DNA from: Paludibacteraceae bacterium
Lineage (GTDB): Bacteria > Bacteroidota > Bacteroidia > Bacteroidales > Paludibacteraceae
Assembly: GCA_017648235.1 (NCBI GenBank)
Contig: JAGCIZ010000125.1
Coordinates: 1-10,433, forward strand
Direction of reading: 5' to 3'
DNA: 10,433 nucleotides
Positions within the stretch are counted from its first letter, which is position 1. Each line of letters opens with the position of its first letter. The notes below the pieces were generated by a model that saw only the letters and a list, made by a program, of their open reading frames with translations, was not told where the DNA came from and made no database searches. Position numbers and translations under genes: made by a program. Shown piece by piece: positions 1 to 7,183 of the stretch.

Positions 1-137
1 ATGCTGGTTATAAAGATATGCCAAGAGTATTAAATGGTTTAGGTATTGCTATCTTGTCTACCTCTAAAGGTGTGATGACAGACAAAGAAGCACGCGACCA
101 GAAAATTGGTGGCGAAGTTTTGTGTTACATTTATTAA
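1..137 (+). CDS. rpsH: 30S ribosomal protein S8 (uS8), C-terminal fragment
   Basis: Only the last 45 or so codons are present; the 5' part lies before the window. The reading frame starts with a complete codon at base 3 and ends at the TAA at 135-137. The visible residues include PRVLNGLGIAILST, then SKGVMTDKEAR, and end GGEVLCYIY. This is the conserved C-terminal domain of S8, where the STSKGVMTDKEAR loop contacts 16S rRNA helix 21. S8 is a primary binder in assembly of the 30S platform. Its place directly before rplF is the standard spc-operon order. The identification is secure despite truncation by the window edge. Confidence 0.96.
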   Translation, partial: AGYKDMPRVLNGLGIAILSTSKGVMTDKEARDQKIGGEVLCYIY

Positions 138-139
138 TA

Positions 140-147
140 GGGGAGGT
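140..147 (+). promoter_or_regulatory. Unusually strong Shine-Dalgarno sequence before rplF
   Basis: The sequence GGGGAGGT lies 7-8 nt before the rplF ATG and is strongly complementary to the 3' end of 16S rRNA. Other start sites in this cluster have at most weak purine stretches or none, as usual in Bacteroidota, whose ribosomes generally do not use Shine-Dalgarno pairing. It overlaps the end of the rpsH stop region (TAATAG). Confidence 0.7.
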
Positions 148-154
148 ATAAACG

Positions 155-709
155 ATGTCAAGAATAGGAAAATTACCAATTCAAATTCCTGCAGGAGTTA
201 CATTGACTCAAAAGGATAACGTTGTTACGGTGAAAGGTCCTAAAGGAGAACTTTCTCAAGAAATCAATCCTAATATAACTGTAACTGTTGAAGGCAATCA
301 ATGTGTTGTTACTCGTCCTAATGACGAAAAACAAATGCGTTCGATGCATGGTTTGTATCGTGCACTAATCAACAATATGGTTGTTGGTGTTTCAGAAGGA
401 TACAAAAAAGTTTTGGAATTAGTCGGTGTTGGTTACCGTGTATCTAGTAATGGTCAAGTTTTAGAGTTTTCGTTGGGTTATACTCACAACATCTTCTTGA
501 GATTACCTAACGAAGTGAAAATTGAAACTAAGAGTGAACGTAACCAAAATCCTTTGGTGTTCTTGGAATCTTGCGACAAACAACTTCTTGGTCAAGTTTG
601 TGCAAAAATTCGTTCGTTCCGCAAACCAGAACCTTACAAAGGAAAAGGTGTGAAATTCCAAGGCGAAGTAATTAGAAGAAAAGCAGGTAAATCCGCAAGT
701 TCAAAATAA
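155..709 (+). CDS. rplF: 50S ribosomal protein L6 (uL6)
   Basis: The 184-aa product has the usual length for bacterial L6. It starts MSRIGKLPIQIPAGV, the classic N-terminus, and contains two repeated L6 folds at about residues 10-82 and 90-165. The C-terminal EPYKGKGVKF motif (about residues 158-167) is the family signature that contacts 23S rRNA helix 97 near the sarcin-ricin loop. L6 supports the GTPase-associated centre of the large subunit. The gene starts 17 nt after the rpsH stop and is preceded by a GGAGG sequence at about 8 nt spacing, which fixes the ATG at 155. It is cotranscribed with the spc operon. Confidence 0.98.
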   Translation: MSRIGKLPIQIPAGVTLTQKDNVVTVKGPKGELSQEINPNITVTVEGNQCVVTRPNDEKQMRSMHGLYRALINNMVVGVSEGYKKVLELVGVGYRVSSNGQVLEFSLGYTHNIFLRLPNEVKIETKSERNQNPLVFLESCDKQLLGQVCAKIRSFRKPEPYKGKGVKFQGEVIRRKAGKSASSK

Positions 710-728
710 TTTGTAAATAAGTACAATT

Positions 729-1073
729 ATGACTGATAAATTAAAAAGAAGACTTAAAATAAAAGCTCATATTCGTAGCACTGTGTCGGGAACGGCGGAA
801 AAACCTCGTTTGACCGTATATAGAAGTAATGCTCAGATTTATGCTCAAATCATTGATGACGTAGCAGGAAAAACTCTTGCATCTGCATCTTCTTTGGGTA
901 TAAAAGATAAAATGACAAAAAAAGAGCAAGCTGCAAAAGTAGGTGAACTTATTGCTCAGAATGCTAAGGAAGCAGGCGTTGTTTCTGTAGTTTTTGATCG
1001 TAACGGGTTCTTGTATCACGGTAGAGTAAAAGAATTAGCTGATGCAGCACGCAAAGGCGGACTTAAATTTTAA
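729..1073 (+). CDS. rplR: 50S ribosomal protein L18 (uL18)
   Basis: The 114-aa product matches the length of bacterial L18. The basic N-terminus (MTDKLKRRLKIKAHIR) is followed by SGTAEKPRLTVYRSN and IYAQIIDD, the hallmark L18 segments, and it ends with FDRNGFLYHGRVKELADAARKGGLKF. L18 binds 5S rRNA with L5 and helps join the 5S particle to the central protuberance of the 50S subunit. The gene lies 19 nt after rplF and 6 nt before rpsE. The start region lacks a Shine-Dalgarno sequence, typical of the phylum. Confidence 0.98.
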   Translation: MTDKLKRRLKIKAHIRSTVSGTAEKPRLTVYRSNAQIYAQIIDDVAGKTLASASSLGIKDKMTKKEQAAKVGELIAQNAKEAGVVSVVFDRNGFLYHGRVKELADAARKGGLKF

Positions 1074-1079
1074 AAGGTT

Positions 1080-1595
1080 ATGGCAATAAATAATAGAGTT
1101 AAATCAACCAACGATATTGAATTGAAAGATCGTTTAGTGGCTATCAATCGTGTAACAAAAGTTACAAAGGGTGGTCGTGCATTCAGCTTTTCGGCTATTG
1201 TTGTAGTAGGAAACGAAAACGGTATTATTGGATGGGGATTGGGTAAAGCTGGCGAAGTAACAGCAGCTATTGCAAAAGGTACTGAAGCAGCAAAGAAAAA
1301 CTTAATCAAAGTTCCTGTATATAAAGGTACAATTCCTCATGAACAATTGGCTCATTTTGGTGGTGCAGAGGTATATATCCAGCCAGCATCTCAGGGTACT
1401 GGAGTAGTTGCTGGTGGTGCTATGCGTGCTGTTCTTGAAAGTGCTGGTGTTAAAGACGTGTTGGCTAAATCAAAAGGATCTTCGAATCCTCACAACTTGG
1501 TTAAGGCTACATTTAAAGCTTTGAGCGAATTGCGTGATGCTTACATGGTTGCTCAAAATAGAAATGTTTCATTAGAAAAAGTATTTAAAGGATAA
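1080..1595 (+). CDS. rpsE: 30S ribosomal protein S5 (uS5)
   Basis: The 171-aa product shows the S5 N-terminal double-stranded-RNA-binding-like domain (about residues 15-80), with RVTKVTKGGRAFSFSAIVVVGN followed by GIIGWGLGKAGEV. The C-terminal domain (about residues 90-165) carries the GTGVVAGGAMRAVLESAGV motif. S5 sits at the mRNA entry channel with S3 and S4, and affects decoding fidelity and mRNA helicase activity. The gene follows rplR by 6 nt and precedes rpmD by 7 nt. An AAAAGG stretch next to the ATG is the only start-proximal purine run. Confidence 0.98.
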   Translation: MAINNRVKSTNDIELKDRLVAINRVTKVTKGGRAFSFSAIVVVGNENGIIGWGLGKAGEVTAAIAKGTEAAKKNLIKVPVYKGTIPHEQLAHFGGAEVYIQPASQGTGVVAGGAMRAVLESAGVKDVLAKSKGSSNPHNLVKATFKALSELRDAYMVAQNRNVSLEKVFKG

Positions 1596-1602
1596 TCGGT
1601 TT

Positions 1603-1779
1603 ATGGCAAAAATTAAAATACAACAAGTTAAAAGTAGCATCAAATGCCCAAAAGTGCAAAAAGCAACTTTGGTGTCATTGGGATTGAAAAAATTGAATGC
1701 CATAGTAGAACATGAAGCTACTCCTCAAATTTTGGGTATGGTAGAAAATGTGAAACATTTGGTAAAAGTTATTGATTAA
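1603..1779 (+). CDS. rpmD: 50S ribosomal protein L30 (uL30)
   Basis: This short gene was placed by direct reading of the sequence. ATG at 1603 opens a 58-codon frame that ends at the TAA at 1777-1779. The product begins MAKIKIQQVKSSIKCPKVQK and contains TLVSLGLKKLNAIVEHEATPQILGMVENVKHLVKV, a full match to the compact bacterial L30 pattern (GLGLKK-like turn, then GM-x3-V-x-HLVKV). L30 is a small late-assembling 50S protein of about 58-60 aa. The gene sits between rpsE and rplO, its conserved position in the spc operon, which settles the identification. Confidence 0.97.
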   Translation: MAKIKIQQVKSSIKCPKVQKATLVSLGLKKLNAIVEHEATPQILGMVENVKHLVKVID

Positions 1780-1798
1780 TTTTTAAAGAGAAAAAGAG

Positions 1799-2245
1799 AT
1801 GGATTTAAGTAATTTGAAACCAGCAGAAGGCTCGATAAAAACAAATAAAAGACTTGGACGTGGTCCAGGATCTGGCAAGGGAGGAACTTCAACTCGTGGA
1901 CACAAAGGTGCAAAATCACGTTCGGGATATTCTCGTAAAATTGGTTTTGAAGGTGGTCAAATGCCTTTGCAACGTCGTTTGCCTAAGTTTGGATTTAAAA
2001 ATAACGCAAGAGTAGAATATAAAGCAATTAATTTGTCTTCTATCCAAGCATTGGCTGATGCTAATAAACTAGAAAAAATTGGTATTGAAGAAATGATTGC
2101 AGCTGGTATGATCGCTAAAAAACATTTAGTGAAAATTTTAGGAAATGGTCAGTTGACTTCTAAATTGGAAGTTGCTGCTCATGCATTCTCTAAATCAGCA
2201 GAAGAAGCTATTGTTGCTGCAGGTGGTAGTGCTGTAAAACTATAG
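1799..2245 (+). CDS. rplO: 50S ribosomal protein L15 (uL15)
   Basis: The 148-aa product starts MDLSNLKPAEGSIKTNKRLGRGPGSGKGGTSTRGHKGAKSRSG in its N-terminal extension. This long Gly/Arg/Lys-rich segment threads into 23S rRNA. It continues with GFEGGQMPLQRRLPKFGF, the diagnostic L15 motif, and a C-terminal globular domain (about residues 75-148) ending AAGGSAVKL. L15 is an intermediate assembly protein near the 5S rRNA region. The gene lies 19 nt after rpmD and 4 nt before secY, so translation of secY is probably coupled to it. Confidence 0.98.
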   Translation: MDLSNLKPAEGSIKTNKRLGRGPGSGKGGTSTRGHKGAKSRSGYSRKIGFEGGQMPLQRRLPKFGFKNNARVEYKAINLSSIQALADANKLEKIGIEEMIAAGMIAKKHLVKILGNGQLTSKLEVAAHAFSKSAEEAIVAAGGSAVKL

Positions 2246-2249
2246 TATT

Positions 2250-3587
2250 ATGAAATTTATTGAAACCTTAAAGAACATTTGGAAGATAGAAGAACTTCGT
2301 ACAAAGTTGTTGATAACCACCTTGTTTATATTGATTTATCGTTTTGGTTCTTTTATTGTATTGCCAGGGATTAACCCTCAAGCGTTATCTGCTTTGCAAG
2401 GACAAACTAGCAGTGGGTTGATGTCTTTGTTGGATATGTTCTCAGGAGGGGCTTTTTCTAATGCATCTGTATTTGCATTAGGAATTATGCCATATATTTC
2501 GGCTTCTATCGTTATTCAGCTCTTAACAATTGCTGTTCCTTATTTCCAAAAGATGCAACGTGAGGGAGAAAGTGGTCGTCGTAAGATGAATCAACTTACT
2601 CGTTATCTCACGGTTTTGATTCTTTTGTTACAAGGACCTGCTTATTTGGTCAACTTGTCTGTACAAATGTCGTATGCAGGGGCTGCGTTGCCTGAAGGTT
2701 TGTGGTTCAAGATATCTTCTACCATTATCCTTTGTGCAGGATCGATGTTTGTGATGTGGCTTGGAGAGCGAATGACTGATAAAGGAATTGGCAATGGTAT
2801 TTCTATGATTATTATGATTGGTATCATTGCTCGTTTTCCAGGTGCTATAGTAAAAGAGTTCGCTTCTCGTATGACTGATGCAACAGGAGGATTAGTGATG
2901 TTCTTGGCAGAAATTGTTGTTCTACTTGTTGTTATTGGGTTGAGTATTGCATTAGTTCAAGGCACAAGGAAGGTTCCTGTTCAATATGCGAAACGAGTAG
3001 TAGGTAACAAACAATATGGGGGTGTTCGTCAGTATATTCCTTTGAAGGTAAATGCTGCAGGTGTAATGCCAATCATCTTTGCTCAAGCAATTATGATGTT
3101 GCCTATAATGTTTGCTGGATTTAACTCGGAGTCTGTAGATAGCTTTATGAGTGTGTTCATGGACAACAATGGATTTTGGTATAATTTTGTTTATGCATTG
3201 ATGATTATTGCATTTACATATTTTTATACTGCTATTACCATTAATCCAAACCAAATGGCAGAAGAAATGAAACGCAACAATGGTTTTATTCCTGGAGTAA
3301 AACCAGGAAAGAAAACAGCAGAATATCTTGATGTTATTATGTCAAGAATAACTTTGCCAGGTTCATTCTTCTTAGCTTTTGTAGCAATTATGCCTGCGTT
3401 CGCAAGTGTATTTGGTATAACTGGAGAGTTTGCTCAGTTTTACGGAGGAACTTCGTTGCTTATTTTGGTTGGAGTTGTTTTGGATACTTTGCAACAAATT
3501 GAAAGTCATTTGTTGATGCGTCATTATGATGGTTTGACAAAGTCAGGACGAATTAAAGGACGTACAGGTTCTATAGCAGCATACTAA
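2250..3587 (+). CDS. secY: Protein translocase channel subunit SecY
   Basis: SecY forms the inner-membrane pore through which SecA or ribosomes pass secreted and membrane proteins. The 445-aa protein shows ten hydrophobic segments. Visible landmarks are the plug/TM2 region with FALGIMPYISASIVIQLL (about 75-92), QREGESGRRKMNQLTRY (about 103-119), GERMTDKGIGNGIS (172-185), the cytoplasmic loop RKVPVQYAKR (240-249), LKVNAAGVMPIIFA (265-278), and the C5 loop GFIPGVKPGKKT (345-356) that contacts SecA and the ribosome. The basic tail is GLTKSGRIKGRTG. The gene starts 4 nt after rplO and ends 4 nt before map, so the three are tightly coupled. Confidence 0.98.
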   Translation: MKFIETLKNIWKIEELRTKLLITTLFILIYRFGSFIVLPGINPQALSALQGQTSSGLMSLLDMFSGGAFSNASVFALGIMPYISASIVIQLLTIAVPYFQKMQREGESGRRKMNQLTRYLTVLILLLQGPAYLVNLSVQMSYAGAALPEGLWFKISSTIILCAGSMFVMWLGERMTDKGIGNGISMIIMIGIIARFPGAIVKEFASRMTDATGGLVMFLAEIVVLLVVIGLSIALVQGTRKVPVQYAKRVVGNKQYGGVRQYIPLKVNAAGVMPIIFAQAIMMLPIMFAGFNSESVDSFMSVFMDNNGFWYNFVYALMIIAFTYFYTAITINPNQMAEEMKRNNGFIPGVKPGKKTAEYLDVIMSRITLPGSFFLAFVAIMPAFASVFGITGEFAQFYGGTSLLILVGVVLDTLQQIESHLLMRHYDGLTKSGRIKGRTGSIAAY

Positions 3588-3591
3588 GTAA

Positions 3592-4365
3592 ATGGTCTAT
3601 TTGAAGACAGAAGAGCAGATTGAATTACTTCGTGAGAGTAATTTGTTGGTTAGCAAAACCTTGGCTGAATTGGCAAAGATTATCAAACCAGGTATATCGA
3701 CTGCTTTTCTGGATAAAATAGCTGAAGAATACATAAGAGACAATGGTGCAATCCCTGCATTTAAGGGATATAATGGTTTCCCTTCGTCTATTTGTGCTTC
3801 TGTGAATGATCAAGTAGTTCATGGTATTCCTTCTGAAAAGTCAATTTTGAAAGATGGAGATATCATTTCTATTGATTGTGGAACTTTTAAGAATGGTTTT
3901 GTAGGAGATTCTGCCTATACGTTTTGTGTAGGAGAAGTTAACCAAGAAGTTAGAGAACTTTTGGATGCAACTAAAACTTCACTTTATTTAGGGATAGAGC
4001 AAGCAGTTGAGGGAAAGCGTTTGGGAGATATTGGTTTTGCCGTGCAAAATTATTGTGAGTCGAAAGGATATTCTGTAGTTAGAGAAATGGTAGGTCATGG
4101 TATCGGTAAAAATATGCACGAAGCTCCAGAAGTTCCTAATTATGGCAGAAGAGGCTCAGGAATGATGCTAAAGACAGGAATGGTTATTTGTATAGAACCG
4201 ATGATAAACCAAGGAAAACGAGGTTTAATCTTTGAAAAAGACGGTTGGACAACTAGAACTGTTGATGGAAAATGTTCAGCACACTTTGAACATGCAGTTG
4301 CAGTACGAAAAGGAAAAGCAGATATATTGTCTGATTTTGGAATTATAGAAGAAAATTTGAAATAA
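3592..4365 (+). CDS. map: Methionine aminopeptidase, type I
   Basis: This cytosolic metalloenzyme removes the initiator methionine from nascent proteins. The 257-aa length fits the type I class without a zinc-finger extension. All catalytic residues of the pita-bread fold are visible: substrate-binding H77 (VNDQVVHGIP), metal ligands D95 (SIDCG), D106 (GFVGD), H169 (MVGHGIG), E202 (CIEPM) and E233 (HFEHAVAV), plus H176 (MHEAPEVPN). Each is offset by two residues from the Escherichia coli numbering. The stop codon abuts the ATG of infA with no gap. The secY-map-infA order without adk between is common in Bacteroidota. Confidence 0.97.
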   Translation: MVYLKTEEQIELLRESNLLVSKTLAELAKIIKPGISTAFLDKIAEEYIRDNGAIPAFKGYNGFPSSICASVNDQVVHGIPSEKSILKDGDIISIDCGTFKNGFVGDSAYTFCVGEVNQEVRELLDATKTSLYLGIEQAVEGKRLGDIGFAVQNYCESKGYSVVREMVGHGIGKNMHEAPEVPNYGRRGSGMMLKTGMVICIEPMINQGKRGLIFEKDGWTTRTVDGKCSAHFEHAVAVRKGKADILSDFGIIEENLK

Positions 4366-4584
4366 ATGGCAAAACAAGCAGCAATTGAACTCGATGGAGT
4401 AATTGTAGAAGCATTATCAAATGCTATGTTTCGTGTAGAGTTGGAAAATGGTCACGAAATAACAGCCCATATTTCTGGAAAAATGAGAATGCACTACATT
4501 CGTATTCTTCCCGGAGATAAAGTGAAAGTAGAAATGTCCCCTTATGATTTAACAAAAGGACGAATCTCATTTAGGTATAAATAA
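4366..4584 (+). CDS. infA: Translation initiation factor IF-1
   Basis: The 72-aa product is a single S1-type OB-fold and nearly matches the consensus IF-1: AIELDGVIVEALSNAMFRVELENGHEI, then AHISGKMRMHYIRILPGDKV, then SPYDLTKGRISFRYK. IF-1 occupies the ribosomal A site during initiation and supports IF-2 and IF-3. Its ATG directly follows the map TAA (TAAATG junction), so there is no leader of its own and translation must depend on coupling or re-initiation from map. Confidence 0.98.
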   Translation: MAKQAAIELDGVIVEALSNAMFRVELENGHEITAHISGKMRMHYIRILPGDKVKVEMSPYDLTKGRISFRYK

Positions 4585-4604
4585 CATAAAATATAAATAG
4601 AGAG

Positions 4605-4721
4605 ATGAAAGTAAGAGCATCAATTAAAAAACGCACAGACGATTGCAAAATAGTAAGAAGAAAAGGTCGTTTGTATGTAATTAACAAAAAAAACCCTAAG
4701 TATAAACAACGTCAGGGATAG
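4605..4721 (+). CDS. rpmJ: 50S ribosomal protein L36 (bL36), zinc-less form
   Basis: This gene was placed by direct reading. ATG at 4605 starts 38 codons ending at TAG 4719-4721. The product begins MKVRASIKKRTDDCKIVRRK and ends NPKYKQRQG, both L36 hallmarks, and 38 aa is the family length. The usual C-C-C-H zinc ribbon (positions 11, 14, 27, 33) is reduced to Thr11, Cys14, Asn27, Tyr33, so zinc cannot be bound; such C-minus L36 is normal in Bacteroidota. L36 binds 23S rRNA in the large subunit near the GTPase centre. The gene lies between infA and rpsM, its conserved position. Confidence 0.97.
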   Translation: MKVRASIKKRTDDCKIVRRKGRLYVINKKNPKYKQRQG

Positions 4722-4726
4722 TTTAG

Positions 4727-4734
4727 TAACTTTG
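4727..4734 (+). promoter_or_regulatory. Candidate internal -7 promoter box before rpsM
   Basis: TAACTTTG is an exact match to the Bacteroidota -7 consensus TAnnTTTG and is followed by C, also common. It lies in the 32-nt gap between rpmJ and rpsM, 19 nt before the rpsM ATG, predicting a start of transcription near 4738-4742. I see no TTTG -33 element at the expected distance, which would fall within rpmJ. It may allow separate transcription of the alpha operon (rpsM to rplQ). Confidence 0.45.
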
Positions 4735-4753
4735 CAAAAATTTTAATGTATTT

Positions 4754-5134
4754 ATGGCAATAAGAATTGTAGGAGTAGATTTGCCCCAAAATAAACGTGG
4801 GGAAGTTGGATTGACTTATATCTACGGAATAGGTCGCAGTAGTGCAAGAAAAATTTTAGCTGAAGCTGGTATCGATTTTGACACAAAAGTAAAAGATTGG
4901 ACAGACGATCAAGCGGCTAAAATTCGTGAAATTATCGGCGCAGGTTATAAAGTTGAAGGAGACCTCCGTTCGGAAGTTCAATTGAATATCAAACGTTTGA
5001 TGGATATTGGATGTTATCGTGGTATTCGTCACCGTATTGGTTTGCCTTTGCGTGGTCAAAGTACGAAAAACAACGCTCGTACACGTAAAGGAAAGAAGAA
5101 AACAGTTGCAAATAAGAAAAAAGCAACTAAGTAA
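4754..5134 (+). CDS. rpsM: 30S ribosomal protein S13 (uS13)
   Basis: The 126-aa product begins MAIRIVGVDLPQNKRGEVGLTYIYGIGRSSARKIL, covering the helix-two-turn-helix fold typical of S13. It then has GDLRSEVQLNIKRLMDIGCYRGIRHRIGLPLRGQ (about residues 74-107) and the basic tail NARTRKGKKK that reaches the P-site tRNA. S13 makes intersubunit bridges B1a/B1b. It is the first gene of the alpha-operon block and is preceded by a candidate promoter box in the rpmJ-rpsM gap. The next gene, rpsK, begins 26 nt downstream. Confidence 0.98.
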   Translation: MAIRIVGVDLPQNKRGEVGLTYIYGIGRSSARKILAEAGIDFDTKVKDWTDDQAAKIREIIGAGYKVEGDLRSEVQLNIKRLMDIGCYRGIRHRIGLPLRGQSTKNNARTRKGKKKTVANKKKATK

Positions 5135-5160
5135 TTAACCTGTTAAATTTAAGTTGATAT

Positions 5161-5550
5161 ATGGCAAAAAAAGCAGTAGCAGCGAAAAAAAGAGTTGTTA
5201 AAGTTGACGGAATTGGACAACTTCATGTTCATTCTTCTTTTAATAATATCATTGTAAGTATCGCTAACAGCGAAGGACAAGTTATTTCTTGGTCATCAGC
5301 TGGTAAGATGGGATTTAGAGGTTCTAAGAAGAACACTCCTTATGCAGCTCAGATGGCTGCTCAAGATTGTGCAAAAGTAGCTTTCGATCTTGGTTTGAGA
5401 AAAGTTAAAGCTTATGTGAAAGGACCAGGTAATGGACGCGAGTCTGCTATTCGTACTGTTCACGGAGCTGGTATCGAAGTTATTGAAATTATTGACGTTA
5501 CTCCATTGCCACACAATGGTTGCCGTCCAGCAAAAAGAAGAAGAGTTTAA
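5161..5550 (+). CDS. rpsK: 30S ribosomal protein S11 (uS11)
   Basis: The 129-aa product has a basic N-terminus (MAKKAVAAKKRVVKVDGIGQLHVHSSFNNIIVSI). It then shows the S11 core with SSAGKMGFRGSKKNTPYAAQMAA, KGPGNGRESAIR, and the C-terminus DVTPLPHNGCRPAKRRRV. S11 lies on the 30S platform, contacts 16S rRNA in the 690 loop region and lines the mRNA exit (E-site) side with S7. Its ATG at 5161 follows rpsM by 26 nt and rpsD follows 20 nt later. No Shine-Dalgarno is visible. Confidence 0.98.
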   Translation: MAKKAVAAKKRVVKVDGIGQLHVHSSFNNIIVSIANSEGQVISWSSAGKMGFRGSKKNTPYAAQMAAQDCAKVAFDLGLRKVKAYVKGPGNGRESAIRTVHGAGIEVIEIIDVTPLPHNGCRPAKRRRV

Positions 5551-5570
5551 CATCTAAAAATTAGAAAGAA

Positions 5571-6176
5571 ATGGCAAGATATATAGGACCAAAATCAAAG
5601 ATTGCACGTAAGTTTGGAGAACCAATTTTTGGTGCTGATAAAGTTTTATCAAAGAAAAATTATCCTCCAGGACAACACGGAGTTTCTCGTAAAAGAAAAA
5701 CATCTGAATATGGTGTTCAGTTGAAAGAAAAACAGAAAGCTAAATATACTTACGGAGTGTTAGAAAAACAATTCCGCAACTTGTTCAAAAAGGCGGAAGT
5801 TTCTCGTGGAATTACTGGTGAAGTGTTGTTGCAATTGTTAGAATCTCGTCTTGACAATGTGGTTTATCGTTTGGGAATGGCTCCAACTCGTGCTGCAGCT
5901 CGTCAGTTGGTTTCTCACAAACATATCACTGTTGACGGAAGTGTAGTTAATATTCCTTCTTACTTGTTGAAACAAGGTCAAGTTGTTGGTGTTCGTCAAA
6001 AAGACCAATCAATGGAAGTAATCAACAATTCATTGGCTGGATTTAATCATAGTAAATATCCTTGGTTGGAATGGAATGAAAGTGCTATGGCAGGTAAATT
6101 CCTTCATACTCCAGAACGCGAAGATATTCCTGAAAACATCAAAGAACAATTAATCGTTGAGTTGTATTCTAAATAA
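5571..6176 (+). CDS. rpsD: 30S ribosomal protein S4 (uS4)
   Basis: The 201-aa product starts MARYIGPKSKIARKFGEPIFG, followed by KKNYPPGQHGVSRKRKTSEYGVQLKEKQKAKYTYGVLEKQFR. It then carries the S4 RNA-binding domain at about residues 92-155, recognisable as LESRLDNVVYRLGMAPTRAAARQLVSHKHITVDG. The N-terminal region lacks the cysteines of zinc-binding S4, so this is the C-minus form usual in Bacteroidota. S4 nucleates 30S assembly on the 5' domain of 16S rRNA. In Escherichia coli it represses the alpha operon; whether that holds here is not shown by the sequence. Confidence 0.98.
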   Translation: MARYIGPKSKIARKFGEPIFGADKVLSKKNYPPGQHGVSRKRKTSEYGVQLKEKQKAKYTYGVLEKQFRNLFKKAEVSRGITGEVLLQLLESRLDNVVYRLGMAPTRAAARQLVSHKHITVDGSVVNIPSYLLKQGQVVGVRQKDQSMEVINNSLAGFNHSKYPWLEWNESAMAGKFLHTPEREDIPENIKEQLIVELYSK

Positions 6177-6188
6177 AAGTTGAACATT

Positions 6189-7178
6189 ATGGCAATATTA
6201 TCATTCCAAAAACCTGAAAAGGTTATTATGATCGAATCTACTGATTCGTATGGTAAGTTTGAATTCCGACCTTTGGAACCAGGGTACGGTATTACAATTG
6301 GTAATGCTTTGCGTCGTGTTCTTCTTAACTCGTTGGAAGGTTACGCAATTACTTCGATTAAAATTGAAGGTGTTGATCATGAATTTGCTACTATTCCTGG
6401 AGTTATTGATGATGTAACAAACATCATTTTGAATCTAAAACAAGTACGTTTCAAAAATATTGTTGAAAAAACAACTACAGAAACAGTTAAAATTAAGGTT
6501 TCGGGAGTTGAAGCATTTACTGCTGGTCAAATTGGTGATGCTTTGAGCGGATTCGAAGTGTTGAATCCAGACTTAGTAATTTGCAGAATGGAACCAACTG
6601 TGAAACTCAATATTGAGTTGACAATCAACAAAGGTCGCGGATGGACTCCAGCAGAAGAGAACCGCGATCCAAATGCTATGATTGGAACAATTCCTGTTGA
6701 TGCAATTTATACTCCAATTGTAAACGTAAAATATGTTTACGACAACTATCGTGTAGGTCAAAAAACAGACTATGAAAAGTTGACATTGGAAATTGAAACA
6801 GATGGTTCGATTCACCCAAAAGAAGCGTTGAAAGAAGCCGCAAACATTTTGATTTATCATTTCCTTTTGTTCTCTGATGAGAAAATGGTTGCTGAAATTC
6901 AAAATGAACGTTCTGATGAGTTCAATGAAGAAATTCTTCATATGCGTCAGTTGTTGAAGACACGTTTGTTTGATATGGATTTGTCGGTTAGAGCGATGAA
7001 CTGCTTGAAATCTGCAGATCTTGAAACATTGGGACAATTGGTTGCTTTGCACAAGAGCGAATTGCTTAAGTTCCGTAACTTTGGTAAAAAATCATTGACA
7101 GAGTTGGAGGAAAAACTAAAAAGTTTGAACTTGAACTTTGGCATGGATATTTCTAAATACAAAATAGATAAAGAGTAA
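6189..7178 (+). CDS. rpoA: DNA-directed RNA polymerase subunit alpha
   Basis: Alpha dimerises to start RNA polymerase assembly and contacts UP elements and activators. ATG 6189 (MAILSFQKPEKV) gives 329 aa, the expected length. The frame could open at TTG 6180, but that adds three residues not expected in the family. The N-terminal dimerisation domain (about 1-230) includes FRPLEPGYGITIGNALRRVLLNSLEG (about 26-51). After a charged linker, the C-terminal domain (about 259-318) has DLSVRAMNCLK with R268, the counterpart of DNA-contacting R265 in Escherichia coli, and FRNFGKKSLTELEEKL. The gene lies 12 nt after rpsD and 5 nt before rplQ. Confidence 0.98.
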   Translation: MAILSFQKPEKVIMIESTDSYGKFEFRPLEPGYGITIGNALRRVLLNSLEGYAITSIKIEGVDHEFATIPGVIDDVTNIILNLKQVRFKNIVEKTTTETVKIKVSGVEAFTAGQIGDALSGFEVLNPDLVICRMEPTVKLNIELTINKGRGWTPAEENRDPNAMIGTIPVDAIYTPIVNVKYVYDNYRVGQKTDYEKLTLEIETDGSIHPKEALKEAANILIYHFLLFSDEKMVAEIQNERSDEFNEEILHMRQLLKTRLFDMDLSVRAMNCLKSADLETLGQLVALHKSELLKFRNFGKKSLTELEEKLKSLNLNFGMDISKYKIDKE

Positions 7179-7183
7179 TAAAG

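Noticed and set aside
4605..4721. Damaged rpmJ because zinc ligands are missing
   Set aside because: The frame is intact, length is normal, and loss of the zinc ribbon is usual for L36 in this phylum.
6180..6188. Earlier TTG start for rpoA adding MNI
   Set aside because: ATG 6189 gives the normal family N-terminus MAILSFQKPEK and length; the TTG lies immediately after the rpsD stop and adds nothing conserved.
6573..7052. 159-codon frame on the - strand inside rpoA
   Set aside because: It is fully antisense to the conserved rpoA frame, its composition is that of a reverse-frame shadow (many N, I, F, C), and it resembles no family I know.
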